The notes beneath the pieces were generated by a model. It worked only from the letters and a program-made list of their open reading frames with translations, ran no database searches and was not told where the DNA came from. Positions 1 through 12,384 of a DNA stretch of 64,000 nt are shown here, one piece after another (the first letter of the stretch is position 1; every line of letters starts with the position of its first letter). The stretch is from Polytrichum commune (Eukaryota > Streptophyta > Polytrichopsida > Polytrichales > Polytrichaceae), in the NCBI GenBank assembly GCA_950295325.1, contig OX485807.1:17951666-18015665 (forward strand), given 5' to 3'. The translations under genes and the position numbers were made by a program.

Positions 1-2140
1 TCAAACTATGGGCAGGGGAGTTCTTTATAATCCGAGCTTATGTTATATTCTTGGCCGAAGAAGGTGAGATTGAATTGAGAGAAAATGAGAAGCAGTGAGA
101 GCGAGAGTTATCAGCGAGTAAATCAAAATTGGTGTAACAATGAGCATACGGAGGGAAGTGGAATATAGTTGCACCTATTGGTCTCGTAAACTGAGAGGGT
201 AAATCGATCGATTGTGAGAGAAACCTGTGGTCGAATTGAGAAATAGATCTGGAAGAAAAGATAGAATTCAAGAGAGGAATGACGAGAGGGAGAGAAGAGG
301 CATAAAACTATGGACAGAGGAATTGAAAGAACATAGTTGAACCATGGCCAAGTGGTAGAAGAAGTTGGAAATTTGAGCGTCAGCCTGGAGTGGAACTTAT
401 GAGCGAGGGACCCTGTGAGAAGGCAGAGCCGAGTGAGAATGATAGAAGAGAGGAAGCGAGAGAGTCTGGCAGAAGGCCAAGTGTCAGAGCCGAGAGTTAA
501 TCAACATATAGTGTCACTATGGGCTATTGTTGAGACTTAAGTTAAACATTGAGGTGAAGTGTAAGGCCAAAGGCCCGCCCACGAGGTGAAATGATTATTG
601 TTAACCAGAAGAGAGGCAGAAAAGAGTGAGGTGACGATAGTGCGGCCGAAAAGAGATCATAGTTGAATTTGATATCTTAGGCTGTTAGAGTTATCATTTG
701 AAAAGTGAGTTTAAGGAGAGAATCTTAATCAATTGAAGTGATGAGAAATCACTTCTGATCAATTGATTAGGAAGAAAAATGAGAGATATAAGAGAGATTC
801 AATGAACTTAGAATAGGATTAACTTTGGAGTATAAAGGAAACCTAGGCATAAGTTAATCTCATTCCAATTGAAGTGTGAGTCGATAATTAGTCAAGAGAT
901 TAGGTCTTTGAGTACGAAGTGCAAATAAATATTATCAATTATTATCTGGTGTGTTACCCTGGTTATTGTTGTTTGCAGGATTGCAGGGCAACCAAGATTA
1001 TAGCTTTACCGCAAAAGATAAATAATAGCATAAGTTGTAAGTGATAACTAAAGCGGAATTAAGGAATAAACACATTATCTTGTATTGAAATTAACCTTGA
1101 CCAACTAATTAAGGAATTGCTTTTGGATTGAAGATGCATTGGCCAATGGTTATCAAAGACAATTGTGTTACTCAAAGACTATTGTTCTACTCAAATCTCA
1201 TGGCGAGATGGTTACTACTGAGACTGACACACATACCCTACTGAATGAGACACAGTGAGAGGAAATCAAGAGAGAGAAAGAGAGTGAAAGACATACCAGT
1301 CATGTTCTAGAGTGAATATAGCAAACTCTTTGGTCTAATTACTGAACTATGAAGTGACAAATGCCTGTAATAGACACTAGTTAAGCCTTCCTTGAGAGTC
1401 TGTACCCTAGTGTTTTGGGTTATTTAAGTGAGAGCAAAAACTAACTACATGACGCTTTCCTTATGAATGTGGGAACACACTCTTAGGAACCCCCCCCCTC
1501 CCCCTGTTGGCAAAAAAATTAAAATTCCATTCCCACGTGCCCATGCAAATACCTCACCATATTTAAATATAAAATAAGATTATCACCTCCAACTCTTCAC
1601 AAACACCTCCCCAATTTACCAAAGAAACTTCTAACCTTGACTTCATAGAATTCATCTTCTGCCAAGATCAAAAGCCCACAACAACAATACAACCCAAAAA
1701 ACCAAATACCAAACCTCGTTGGATACACTAAAAAATGTCAGTTGGTATGTCACCCTTATCATCATCACAACAAGTATTTGTAAAGGCATCAACACGTATT
1801 GCATCACTAAATAATTCGCACAATGCTACATCCCCTTCATGCCTACTCATGTGTGTATGCAACAATTTGAGCTCACAACTATGATCAAGATGAAGTTGCC
1901 CTCATTCTTGCCAACACTGCATGTTGGTGTCATTTTTTTCACTCTTTGTTGGTGAAGACCGACTCAATGAGCAATACTTTCTAATCAATGCCCACCCACA
2001 TGGGCACTTACAGATTTAGAATGAGAGGGAGTGAATGAGGGGAGTTATTAAAGGTATCTTTATTTCTACCCCTGGTAGAACTAGTCATTCCTACAAGATT
2101 GTCTATTACCTTCTTTTAATACTACATGACTCATCCACTA
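1..2140. other. Intergenic, no gene seen
   Basis: No credible gene is visible; open frames are short and unlike known families. The first 500 bases and about 1255-1300 are purine-rich on the plus strand, with many GAGAG runs. A short poly-C tract lies near 1491-1506. This may be old transposon debris, but no terminal repeats were recognised. Confidence 0.5.
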
Positions 2141-2404
2141 CACTAAATAGGATAGTTGGTGTTTGATTAGTTTTAGTGTTGTTACCACCCTACCTTGCTC
2201 AACACTAATTTTCAATTCCTTGACAAATTGTGTTAGACATAAATGTGCGCTACCTTCCCTACTGCCACCTTCCTTATTATATATATATTTTCATACCCTT
2301 ACTAACACTAAATTCAAACATGTAACTTCCACATATTACCATAGTTGATATTTGGTGTATGTGTTCGTATTTAGTGTATCAAACACTAAATATCCTATTT
2401 AGTG
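2141..2404. mobile_element. MITE with CACTAAATAGGAT termini, copy 1
   Basis: A 264-base non-autonomous element. It begins CACTAAATAGGATAG and ends with the inverse (CTATTTAGTG); the terminal match runs about 27 bases with few mismatches. TA lies directly on both sides, consistent with a TA target duplication. Just inside the right end is a second palindrome, TTAGTGTATCAAACACTAA, so the right end can fold on itself. A second, longer copy lies at 23601-23918, so the family is dispersed. No coding capacity. A TA duplication fits Tc1/mariner-type elements; the leading CACTA is probably coincidental because CACTA elements duplicate three bases. Confidence 0.75.
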
Positions 2405-3313
2405 TACCAAATTGGTAACACAATTGAGATGTATGACATCTACTACTGTTGTTGCACTTGTGGCACTATGTTCATCTGTTTTAAACTCACCAATATCAGG
2501 CCTTACATGTAGTAAGTCCAAGTCCTACATGTAGATGACTTCATTTCTTATAAGTATTAATTCCTCTAAAGACCAATACTCTCAATACTACCCTTTGTTG
2601 GTAGTCATAGCTACCGCTAAAGTGACTACCAACTCTCGATCCTACTAGGGTGAGTTTCCATTTAGGTTGCTCGATTCTAGGTAATAGTGGGTTGGAGGTG
2701 TTTTTGTAGATAAGCACAAGTTGCCAACCGACCACGTTTTGGTGGCCCACTAGAATGTGGAGGGCTATGGACATGGCATGCTAGACTTCCATGCATTCAT
2801 TGAAGCATTTTTAACCTACAAGTGCTAGTCACCGAAGAATTTGAAGATCAACGGTCTAGAACTTTATCATGGCTAACATGGAGGAGGAAGTTAGTAAGTG
2901 GACCCGGATTTGAGAAGATGAGAGTAGTTAGACTAGATATGTCATATTTAGTGTCATTATTTAGTGTCATATGGTATTTAATGTCACTACGGTGACTTCT
3001 CGATGCCACTTCTCACGAATAAGTGAACACATATTGTCATGGATGATAGATGAGTTCATCCATTGGCATTTCTTAGGTAACACAATACCTCCGGAGGTCC
3101 ATGTTGGTCAAGTGAAGATTCCTCAACTTAAACTACTAACATAACCACCTCTTATATAGATTCAAAACCTAACATTCATGCTAGATACCCAAATCATACA
3201 CATCCACACTCAATCCCAATAGAGCACATCTTATTGCTCCATATATTCCACAAAGAGGTCAACTATTACAATACTCAAAATGGCTACCCTCAACACATTG
3301 TTCCTTTGCATAA
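2405..3313. other. Intergenic, no gene seen
   Basis: No gene is supported. Around 2940-2985 there are scattered ATTTAGTGTCA-like words resembling the ends of the neighbouring MITE family, which may be an eroded further copy. Confidence 0.4.
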
Positions 3314-3700
3314 GGGCCGGTTTACGTGGGGTTCCAAGTCCTAAGTCCCAAGTAACTTGAGGTCAATCCATGCAATCTCAGTTGTTGAGAGCATGGAAGT
3401 TGGAACTTACCAGTTTACATTATTCCGAGGTCTTAAGTCCCAATTATGACATGGATGCCTACATGGCAACCATTTTTGGAGGCAAGGCTCGGGACTTGTG
3501 TTGAGAGTTGGGTCAAGCAAAAAGCTAGGCCCAACTCTCAACACAAGGACATGTAATGTTTTGCTTAAAATAACCAATACATGACATTAATGGATATAAA
3601 TCATTCTCTCATGAGGCTCATAAGTTGGAAATTTGCCTCCATGTTGGGACTTGCTTACAGGAATGAGACTTGGGACTCGGGGCCCCATGTGAACCAACCT
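3314..3700. mobile_element. PIF/Harbinger (Tourist)-like MITE
   Basis: A 387-base element. It starts GGGCCGGTTTACGTGGGG, and the reverse complement of its end is AGGTTGGTTCACATGGGG. It is flanked by TAA (3311-3313) and TGA (3701-3703), an eroded three-base duplication of the TWA type used by PIF/Harbinger transposons. Tourist-type termini also start GGGCC or GGGGTTG followed by TGTTT-like sequence. Fragments with the same termini occur at 48433 and 50107. No open frame; it would depend on a transposase encoded elsewhere. Confidence 0.72.
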
Positions 3701-3703
3701 TGA

Positions 3704-4799
3704 ATACCGTCCTAAGCATAGTGACAACCCTCATAACCCTATCACTTCCTTAAGCACCCATCAAAATTGGTGGTTCTTCTTTAAAGAAGAGTCTAATCCT
3801 TATTTTTAACACTTTTAGAAATCATTTTTCCTAATGTTTAACTTACTATGATAAAATAAGCTCTACCATTACCATAAGCATACAAGGAGGAAAGCAATTC
3901 TCCTCGAGCCTATTACAAACCCTCCCCCTATTTTACCCTCATTTTATAATATAAAAACATTCATAGAAATGTATAAACCAATACTTTAAGTGATTTACTT
4001 GTTATGGTGTAAGTGATTCACCACATATTCACCTTAGATATGATTGGTGGAGGCCCAACTCAAATAACACGAGATGCAGGCCTTGTCCTCTTGCCCACAT
4101 GCATGGACACGTACAACAATAACATATTCACAATGAGGGAGTGTGGACAAATGGACCATAGGGAAGAAGAAAATAATTATCCATGAGCCCTTTAATAACC
4201 CTTCCTCTCTCTCTTACTCTCATATTATGTGTAATGTCACATCTATATATCAGTTTGTTGTTTATGTGTGTATCAAAACATTACTCATCCTTTCACTCTT
4301 GCTACTTTTCTAAACGGGGAGTCAACAATGAAAAGTTGCCGAACTTTCTCAATGGATTCGTACTCATGCACTTGTCATGCCTAGCTTGTTGTTGGCTTTG
4401 CATGCAAGACTTGTTGTATAGAATCTCTCTCTCTCTACACAATTGCACATGTGGTGATAGCCTACTCAAACTTAATGGTTTGAACCACTAGTGGATGACT
4501 CATATCAACATTGGTTATATCTAATGGCTCTCACTTGTGAAATGGAAGCAAAGAGTGGCCATTGATGACAGGAGCCATTCGCTAGTGGCTCACACTAGCA
4601 AGTGTGGGTGGGCAATGAGTTGTTGAGCCACGTGTACCATGGCTTCGCAAGGTGAACATTATTCAGGTTGACATGCGCTCGAAAAGGGGGAGAGGTCGGA
4701 ATAAGTGGGGCACAATGTCTACTAGATTCCCGGACCCACAATGCAATGGCCCACAACTGAGTAATGTTATGATCTAAAGCAGCCATGCCTTAGATGGAT
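3704..4799. other. Intergenic, no gene seen
   Basis: No gene recognised. The 102-codon plus-strand open frame at 4183-4491 has no recognisable domain and is probably chance. Confidence 0.4.
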
Positions 4800-5035
4800 A
4801 ATTTTCTCTATACACTCACTTCTTGTAGGACATGAAACACAGAACTAGTGCATGATGATAAGCAAATCCAAATCGTGCTAATAGCCATATGCCTCGTCAT
4901 TTTCAACGCTCATGTGAATATCTTATCTAATATCATGACGAGGATTCTCATGCTCACTAAGTGGTCATGTACATCCCCCCAATTATGTTGACTATTGAAC
5001 CTAAAATGATTAGCTAGGGTGACGAATAACATAAC
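4800..5035 (+). repeat. R1 dispersed repeat, partial copy
   Basis: Degenerate partial copy of the most abundant repeat in the window (R1; the copy at 22610-22970 is used as the plus-orientation reference). Shared blocks include the 'gcaaatccaaatcg' region, 'gctcatgtgaatatc' and 'tgttgactattgaacct'. It stops where the sequence passes into the tandem array starting near 5050. Confidence 0.65.
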
Positions 5036-5049
5036 TACTCCTAGTCGCC

Positions 5050-5385
5050 GGGCATGAAACTAGCTTGAAATTCTTCTACACATTTAAGCTTCAAATGTAA
5101 TTATGGAAACTAAGAATAGAATTCCACCATGTCATTGAGCATGAAACTAGAGACAATCATCTTCTAAAGCATATATTAAGCTTTGAAATGCACATTGTTA
5201 GCGACCATGGAACTACGTACGAGGTTCTTCTATGACGACTTAGCTTGAAATGCAGTTAAAGATATGACAAATAGGATTCCACCTTGTCACCGAGTATGGA
5301 ACTATGTACAAGCTTATTCTAAAGATACAAGCTGCAAATGTCATTAGGATTACGAAGAACTTGACAATGCACGACGTCACGAGTT
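5050..5385. repeat. Degenerate tandem array, ~88-bp units
   Basis: About four diverged units. The landmark (C/T)ATG(A/G)AAC recurs at 5053, 5140, 5206 and 5295, followed by similar blocks such as AAGCTT(C/T)-AAATG and ATTCCACC(A/T)TGTCA. Unit lengths vary (about 87, 66 and 89), so the array is old. No coding function is seen. Confidence 0.55.
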
Positions 5386-5559
5386 TGTCTTAGAATAGCA
5401 ATTGTCACTTGCAAAATGATATAAATATGGATTATGAGATCTCACCGTACTAACTTGTTTGCTTTGGATGACACGTCTTTTAATGTAGCGTTCATCCCCT
5501 TAGATTTGTTCTTTTGAAAGTCATTGAAATCCACATAAACATTTGTAAGCAAACAAACA

Positions 5560-6110
5560 AAGAAGTCACATGCCTCTACTTGAAATTCCACATGTGTTTG
5601 CATGTGATCATGAGTGTTGAATAGGCATAGGCAAAGACAAAGAAAAGAAAGAAAAGAAAAAAAGAAAAAAAGAGTAACATCCATAACGAAGACTCTCCAT
5701 ATTGCCAAAAAACAAGAGAACTTGGAGGTATGATTCTTCCTATTGCTTGAAACAATGTTGAAGAGTGACATTGCCTTCAAATTAGATTGAATGGATTAAA
5801 CTGAACTATAAATGCTCGTTAACCCAGTTGGATTTGTTGGACACAAACCCCACTTATGATGGAAAAATGATGAATAATAAACCCCACACCATATATAAAA
5901 AAGGAAGAAATTTTAATAAGTCCCCATAATGAGACAAAGGCAAAAAAAGAAAGAGTAAGTAGAACATACAATCTTGCATAGGAATAAGCAACAACCATAA
6001 CCAAGAGTATGTGGTTATTCTCTACCATTAAAAAACAATATTGAAGAGTGGCATCGCCTTCAAAACAAACTAAGAGGTTTAGGCTGAAATTGTAAGTACC
6101 ATCAAAGATG
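5560..6110. repeat. Imperfect duplication of ~280 bp
   Basis: Two related segments, about 5560-5800 and 5840-6110, share an A/G-rich run (5640-5680 and 5940-5955), then 'aacaatgttgaagagtgacattgccttcaaa' in near-identical form at about 5751 and 6028. The open frames here are chance products of the A/T-rich sequence. Confidence 0.45.
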
Positions 6111-7059
6111 CAAATGACCAAGTAAAACACATACCCAAAAATCTATAAGGATGTCCGAATGTCAATTCATGTCCAAATGTGCTAACCCTCTTGAGGAAAA
6201 GTTCGTAAGGAGTTCTCAATCTTGGAATGAACTTCAAGGAACCCAATTCACACAAAAATGTAATAGCTAGAAACCTACAAAAATAAAACAAAACAAGACA
6301 TAATTACATAGAAAATGTAAGGTGCTACATTCATAGATCCCTCTTTATTGTTACAAAACAAATCAATATCATTGCACACACAACCTAACTTTGTTTGAAG
6401 GACTCAAAGAAAGTACTTTTTTTTATGATCGCTTGACTTGTTACGTAGAATGTGACAAAAAGTATAAAAAAGACAAAATAAAAAAATGAACTTTAGATGG
6501 AATAAATTGCAACTACAAAATCACCTCAATTCATCGCCATGGGAGTGTCCTCCTTGAGATCCACTCGAGTTTGTGAATTTGTAGGTGAGGATTGCAAGGG
6601 AGATAGTAGATCATGAATTGTAGACTTGAACGATTGAAGAGTTGAAGGAATGAGGCCGAGTAAAGCTTAAATGTGGCATGAGATTGTAGCTACGAAAGTG
6701 ATGCCATTGAATGTCATCAAACATGATGATGATGTTGAGATTTTAATGTTTGGTTTGGATAAAATGTGCACTTGTAGCAACCATATGACAAATAAATTCA
6801 ACTCAAAACACTCAAAGGACCACAATCTCTTCAGAATTGTTGAAGGAGGAACCCTAAAAACACCAATCCCTAGCCCACCCAAATCCTAAATTGTGGGGGT
6901 GCTTCCTTGGTAATACATGGGAGGGAAACGTGACAACAAGGAGGGAGATTTGAACCGATCACATCCGTTCACTAAGATTTGGGTATATAAGAGATGGAAT
7001 GATATTACAAAGGGTGACATTACAAAGGTCAAGGTGTATTAGCGTGGGACAACCCAAGG
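6111..7059. other. Intergenic, no gene seen
   Basis: No gene supported. A short direct duplication of ATTACAAAGG occurs near 6993-7030. Confidence 0.4.
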
Positions 7060-7270
7060 GACACTTCGAACACCAGACCGAGAGCCCATGACCATTACAC
7101 TTCAAGCACTCTTATCGGTGGAAAGGCAAAGTCGGTCCAAGTTCGCTGCACAATATGCTTGAGGGACCAACGGAGTACATGAATGCAAGATGGATATAAG
7201 GTCTACACATATTCCTACGTGACATCAAATAGATCATGTTCCATGGTCATTTGGACTCTTTTCAAAAACC
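7060..7270 (+). repeat. R2 dispersed repeat, copy A
   Basis: Matches the reverse complement of 11195-11390. Shared blocks include GAGAGCCCATGACCATTA, the GTGGAAA(A)GGC region, GAGGGACCAACGGAGTA and the GAAGATGGAT region. The two copies are in opposite orientation about 4 kb apart. Nature unknown; no termini recognised. Confidence 0.65.
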
Positions 7271-7449
7271 GCCTCTTGGAGGTAGGCCTAACACAAAACC
7301 ATGACACGATGACACTTTGAACCCTCACAACCATTGATTTATTCTATTTTCTCATGTGTGAGGAACCCGCGTGAATAGAAACTCATTGAAATCGCATTTG
7401 GTTGATGGTCCGGTCACACATGCCTTCACACTACACTTGGGGATCCGTG

Positions 7450-7870
7450 ACCACACCTCATGATATTGGAAGTGCCTTGTGACAGCCCGCCCTTTGGACA
7501 CTTTCTTTTGGGCTCTCACGATTTCCGTGGTCACGGCACTCGGCTCGTGTGTGGTGACGTGGCCCTAATTGCACATGTGTCATCAGTACCCGCCCCTGCC
7601 TACGGACACGGCCACGGGTACAGACAAAACGGTGGCGGGTTTAGGGCGCAAGAGCTGGATTCAGGAATGTGGGTGCTGACGCAGACTGACGCGCGTATCG
7701 CGCCGCAGCTTTTGGCAGTGTCGTCGGTCGCTGCCCTTGACCCACTCTGCGCACGGCCTCTGCATTGATGGCGGCCTCCCCTGCCTGCCGCATTTAGCCA
7801 CTTCCCCTCCACCCCCCCGGCCTTTAGGGCCACCTCACCTGTCACCGGTGGCCATGTGGCAGCTCCTTCA
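7450..7870. other. GC- and CpG-rich island
   Basis: This stretch is markedly richer in G+C and CpG than the surrounding AT-rich DNA, for example around 7590-7760 with CGCGCGTATCGCGCCGC near 7690. Open frames exist on both strands (7460-7768 plus, 7600-7845 minus) but neither resembles a known protein, and their overlap is expected in GC-rich sequence. It could be a promoter or first exon of an unseen gene, or part of an unrecognised transposon. Confidence 0.45.
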
Positions 7871-7884
7871 CTGACCTACTTATG

Positions 7885-7945
7885 AAGTCACTCATCACCA
7901 CCATCACCACCATCATCATCGTCATCATCTTCATCATCACCATCT
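7885..7945. repeat. CAT/CAC trinucleotide microsatellite
   Basis: An imperfect run of CACCAT/CATCAT triplets, interrupted by GTC and TTC. Confidence 0.8.
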
Positions 7946-8254
7946 TTCCCTCGAACCTTCAATGCAACTTGTCGAGCGGAGTGATGAGCCCCATGCTTGT
8001 GGTTTTGGTGGTTTCGTTAATTTGTGGCCCCACGTTCGTTCACTTGCTTGTGTTGTGCCCAAAAGTGCATTCGGAAACCACTAATCGAGTGCCCACTCTC
8101 CGACTCGGCTCCACAATATCTCCCGCCTTCTCATTGGCGGCGTCCCATATGCAAGGCTTGGTGTTGTAGGAGTACGTTCTTATTATTAACCCTTTTTACG
8201 GTGTGCGGGTGGTGTTCGGTTCCTTTTTCTTCGTTTGGACACCTATGTCTAATA

Positions 8255-8482
8255 CTAGGGCCACACCGGGTGGCCCAACCAAAAACACCAGCCCTACGTA
8301 TTCTCCATAAATATAGGGTTGGGATTTTAATTGGCTGGAGCTGCTGGTTGCAGGCTACCCCCCTTCTTCCAGCCACTCTAGTAGCTCCAGCCAACTGAAA
8401 TCCTAGCCCCGTATTTCTGGAGAATACATAGGGCTGGTGTTTTTGGTGACTGGAGCTGCTGGGGTTTTTGGTGTGGCCCTGG
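8255..8482. mobile_element. Foldback MITE with ~95-bp arms
   Basis: A 228-base hairpin element. The left arm starts CTAGGGCCACACC and the right end inverted starts CCAGGGCCACACC. The arms match through AAAAACACCAGCCCTA, TATTCTCCA(T/G)AAATA and TTGGCTGGAGCT(G/A)CT, so almost the whole element can fold back. TA lies on both sides (8253-8254 and 8483-8484), consistent with a TA target duplication. The long open frames here, including a 136-codon one on the minus strand, are a by-product of the inverted repeat. Confidence 0.75.
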
Positions 8483-8483
8483 T

Positions 8484-8700
8484 ATGATTGGTGTGTCACT
8501 GGTAGGGCGAGGATCAAAGACCAAACACCACGAAGACACATGGGTACATGAGGTTGGGTTGTGTCTACAAACTTTGGGAACTACTCCACACTCGATCGTG
8601 AACGCAACTGGGAGGATCTACGTACCCAGTTTAGGACTCGACAAACATGCACTTTCAATGACCATGGTTGAATCGAGACATGTCCAATTTTTATTTTGAT
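8484..8700 (-). repeat. R1 dispersed repeat copy
   Basis: Aligns with the R1 copy at 43960-44190, sharing 'caaacacca(c/t)(g/a)aagacacatg', 'ctccacactc' and 'catgcacttnnaatnaccatg' blocks. The foldback MITE at 8255-8482 sits directly beside it. Confidence 0.6.
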
Positions 8701-10189
8701 TTTTTTGATGTTTGAATGTTGTAGCATGCATTTTCTAATGTGACGTGATTTTGGAAACGTAGTTGTGACCAATAGAAGATGGAAAACAAAGAAAAACTAT
8801 CTGAATAATACCCGCATCTCTTAACCCTTGAAAGACTAAGGGCGATTTATATGCGATACATGACAGTTTGTATGATCCTTCGACAAGCTTTGGAATCGTA
8901 TTGTTTGCAAACTATGGTATTGAATCCATTTTTTAGTATAAGCATAAATAAAGTCAAATGTGATAACCATGACTACATAAATATGAAAAAAATATTGGTT
9001 ACAAAATTCATTGTATAAGGAAAGCAACAATGTACATGACATAAACATTTTTAGCTTTTCCTACCATGTTACCCTAACTTGTGCCTTTAGCCAATCATAT
9101 GACATATTAAGTGAACTTGATATGTCTTGAAATTGTTATATTTCAAAAGTTTTACTCTAAAAAGATTCAATGGAGATCCAATATATTGATCTTGATGCTA
9201 ACCATATGGATTCGCTCTACTAACTCACTCTCGGCAACTTTCTATTGTAAGTCAACTCAAAAGAAGGTCCACTCTATTTCAGGATGAATACGTGGTCTAT
9301 TCAAATTAAAATACATGTGCTTTCAAGGGTCAACAGCCAAAACTTTCCAAAACGGGTTACTTGATTTCAAATGGTTAAGCATATATTGTTACCAAAAAGG
9401 ACACATGGGGAGTTTCTTAGAAATTTGTTTCCATACATGGTAGGTGTTGAAATTTATGTAACCTAGAACCTCATAAGTTGGCCGTGTATGTGCTCGTGAA
9501 TTTGATGATATGTTTTGTGGCTGAAAATGCATGGGTAGACTAATAAAATGTCTCGACATCTACCAATTGTTCATTGTTGGTGTCTTATATTAAAACTTAT
9601 GTTGTGGGAATGTAGGATCATGTGTCGCACTGCAAGCTTCGCTTGTGATTGCTTGTTTGCTTGTTAATGTTGATTGTTAATGTGTTTGCAACATTATGAT
9701 CATGCGATTGTGGTGGTTCATTTAGGTTGATATCAATTGCTATTGTTGTATTTTAGAGCAAGGCTACTCATCTTGCATTTGCATTTGCATTTGCATCTAC
9801 ATATGTACTTTCACATCCGCAATGCAGATGTGGATGTAGGGAAGTAGCCCACTCATAGTTATTTAATTTCAAAACAAATGAATTTTAATACATGAAATGT
9901 TGAGCTCCTTGTATAACGTCGAGATATGCATGGAGCCTTTTATCACTGAGGACAAGTAGCTTTATTGCTTCTTTTCATGTACGACGAGTCAATATGGTAG
10001 TTTCCTAGTGAATGTCGAATTGATTTGCAAGTGAGTGGAATTATGTCCTCGATCTGCATCCGCATCCAAGACGGATGCGGCTTTTTGTTCATGGATGCAG
10101 ATGCAAATCCAATAACCATCGGTCTCGCCTTAATCCAAGTTCTCTTCCCTTGCATTAGGTAGATGTGTATTGTTTCAACACTTTTCTCT
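8701..10189. other. Intergenic with a (GCATTT)n run
   Basis: No gene recognised. A small (GCATTT)n run lies at about 9775-9797 inside a ~90-base segment bounded by GGCTACT and AGTAGCC (about 9756-9849). A short palindrome, GCATCCGCATCC then GGATGCGG, lies near 10056-10081. Both may be tiny MITE remnants. Confidence 0.4.
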
Positions 10190-10500
10190 TTGCACTCACT
10201 TCTTGTACGCTAGGAAACACAAAATTAGCCCAAGATCATTACCGAATCCAGATCATGCTCATAGCCATTTGTCTCATAATTCACAAATCTCAGATAAATA
10301 TCTCGTTCAGTTTCATAATGAAGATTCTCCGTGCTCGTTAAGGGGTCATACATGTTCCCCAATTCATGTTGACTATAGTGTGGAGAATGGTTAGTATTTT
10401 GAACACGTAGCCCAATCTCTTGTAAACACATTTCTTTTGATGTATGCTCTTAGATCCACACCTAACCACATACCATTCAACTTTAGGTGTCCTATTCAAT
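10190..10500 (+). repeat. R1 dispersed repeat copy
   Basis: Contains the R1 order: the 'aacacaaaattagc' head, 'gaatccagatcatgctcatagcc', 'tgttgactatagtg', the 'gaacacg' region, then 'accacataccattcaactttaggtgtcc'. The end block is shared with 22895-22950. Confidence 0.7.
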
Positions 10501-11194
10501 CCAATGTTCAATTAATTTTACATATATTTTGTCCCACACCTTCTTTATGGTATTACATCCATTCTTGCAATGTTCTCATTATCAAGTCCAATCAAATTCA
10601 CCTTCATGTTGCTTCTGGTGTCAATGCATAGATTTAACATGTACTTCAAGTCCACAGATGATACATTTCCACTTCAAGACTCCCCTCTCCACACGATATG
10701 GTACACTAGTCCTTTTTTAACCAACCCTTTCACCCCTCAAAAACGCAAACCCTGTGAACTTCCTCATCAAACTCACTTCCTTCAATATCACCACATTACC
10801 TCGAATACGAGATCCGCATGAGATTAGAATCCCCACAACCACAACATTTTAAAATAAATATAAAAAAATCAAGTTTTGTATCATTAAAGTTGCCTTATTT
10901 CATGCACAAGTTGTACTATTCTTGTTTCAATACCCACCACTCCCTTGTCAAACATGGACATGCTCACCCTCCACAACCTACATGTCATCCCCATCCACAA
11001 GGTTATATGATTTAGACTTAACTAGCGCAAGTCATAAATGAGGTGCCACCAAACACTCATACAAATCCCTATGCCATTAGCCCCACACACATAATAACCA
11101 TGTCTAGGTCCATGACAATATCTTATTTGATGTTGTTAACATATCATATGATTATCATTTGCTCCTTCTCTCCCAACACTTTATGAAACACGAT
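10501..11194. other. Intergenic, no gene seen
   Basis: Overlapping short open frames on the plus strand lack recognisable domains. Nothing else seen. Confidence 0.4.
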
Positions 11195-11390
11195 CCATTC
11201 GATGCCATTTAGGAATCCATGTAGACTTTACATCCATCTTCCATTCACATACTCCGTTGGTCCCTCAAGTGTAGTGTGAAGCAAACTTAGACCGGCTCCG
11301 CCTTTTCCACCAATGAGAGTGCTTCAAGTGTAATAATGGTCATGGGCTCTCAGTCTCGTGTGTGAAGTGGCCCTTATGAGCTAGCTATGT
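11195..11390 (-). repeat. R2 dispersed repeat, copy B
   Basis: Inverted counterpart of 7060-7270, with blocks TACTCCGTTGGTCCCTC and TAATGGTCATGGGCTCTC. Just beyond the end is AGCTAGCT-ATGTGC-AGCTAGCT (about 11379-11400), a perfect short hairpin. Confidence 0.65.
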
Positions 11391-11739
11391 GCAGCTAGCT
11401 GGAGCACATTGTAAGTCATTTGCTCAAATTATGTTTAACTTATCATGTACAAAAAGAGGTTTGATACATGTAAACTCGGGGTGAGCACTTCAAAAAGTTA
11501 GGCAACTTGGGGGGTTCAATGGAATGTATGTAGGGTCCAATCGGACAAATGATCCGATTATTTTGTACGAGGAAGTTGTTAGACATCATGTAGAAGTAAC
11601 ATAGGGTTTAGGGTTTAGGATTTAGATTAAATTGTTTAAGATTGGTGATCAAATTGTAGAAATCAAACACAAAACCTAGATCAATGTCACAAACATGGGA
11701 TTTGTAATTGTTATCAAACATCTAATCTTGAGTGGTATA

Positions 11740-11890
11740 TGACAAGATTTATAGATAGGATTGGAGAATAATAGGGCATGTGTTCTGGAAAGATTGGAAT
11801 ATATGCTCAAAATATGTTAACCTCTTTAGGTTCAGTTGTTAACACATATGAGAGGGTCTATGTGATCAATTAAAGAGCAAGATAATAAGT
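11740..11890 (-). repeat. R1 dispersed repeat fragment
   Basis: Short eroded copy, recognised by 'ggaatatatgctcaaaatatg', 'ggttcagttgttaacac' and 'gggtctatgtgatca' in the same order as other minus-orientation copies. Confidence 0.5.
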
Positions 11891-12074
11891 ACGTTTACAT
11901 TCTATAATTTTGGCATTACAACTCAATTCTTAATTCTAGAATGACAATTTGCATAGCTTGACATCCAATGAGAAAATTCCCATTTCAATGCAACAATCAT
12001 GATTGCTTGTGGAGCTGGAAGTGCCCACGATAAAGCCACGTGCATTAAGGCATGCATGCCATACTATCTTATTT

Positions 12075-12290
12075 GTCTTAACCAGACACCCATATTTGAG
12101 TGGTGTGTGGGTAGCTTAGATCTAAGAATGGAACTCAACAAAAGATGTGTTTAAAAGAGATCTACATGTTCGAAATTTATGAACCGTTGTAAACTCAATA
12201 GTCAACACACTTGGAGGGACTTAGGTGTTTATTTATTGAATCAACACACATGCACTTTCAATAATTAGAATTAATTCAAATAAAATTTAT
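12075..12290 (-). repeat. R1 dispersed repeat copy
   Basis: Begins with the 'agacacccatatttgagtgg' head, then 'aagaatgg', 'agatgtgttt', 'aactcaatagtcaac' and 'catgcactttcaat' in the canonical order. It ends close to the hAT element that starts at 12393. Confidence 0.6.
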
Positions 12291-12384
12291 TTCGAAATGA
12301 TGCTTCATCGTAGACTTCTAATGGAACACGAGTTCCATTGTGTAAATATAGTCCACACAAGTTGGAGAACATAAAAACAAGCCA

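Noticed and set aside
1491-1506. Poly-C and poly-G tracts (also near 14656, 18228, 21565, 25637 and 50354)
   Set aside because: Isolated mononucleotide runs at several places; common in such genomes and prone to length error, with no structure around them.
2141-2404. CACTA (En/Spm) superfamily assignment from the CACTA start
   Set aside because: No three-base duplication is visible; the flank is TA and the rest of the terminus does not match CACTA elements.
8131-8541. 136-codon minus-strand frame and its 124-codon plus-strand partner
   Set aside because: Both are produced by the foldback MITE at 8255-8482 and have no recognisable domain.
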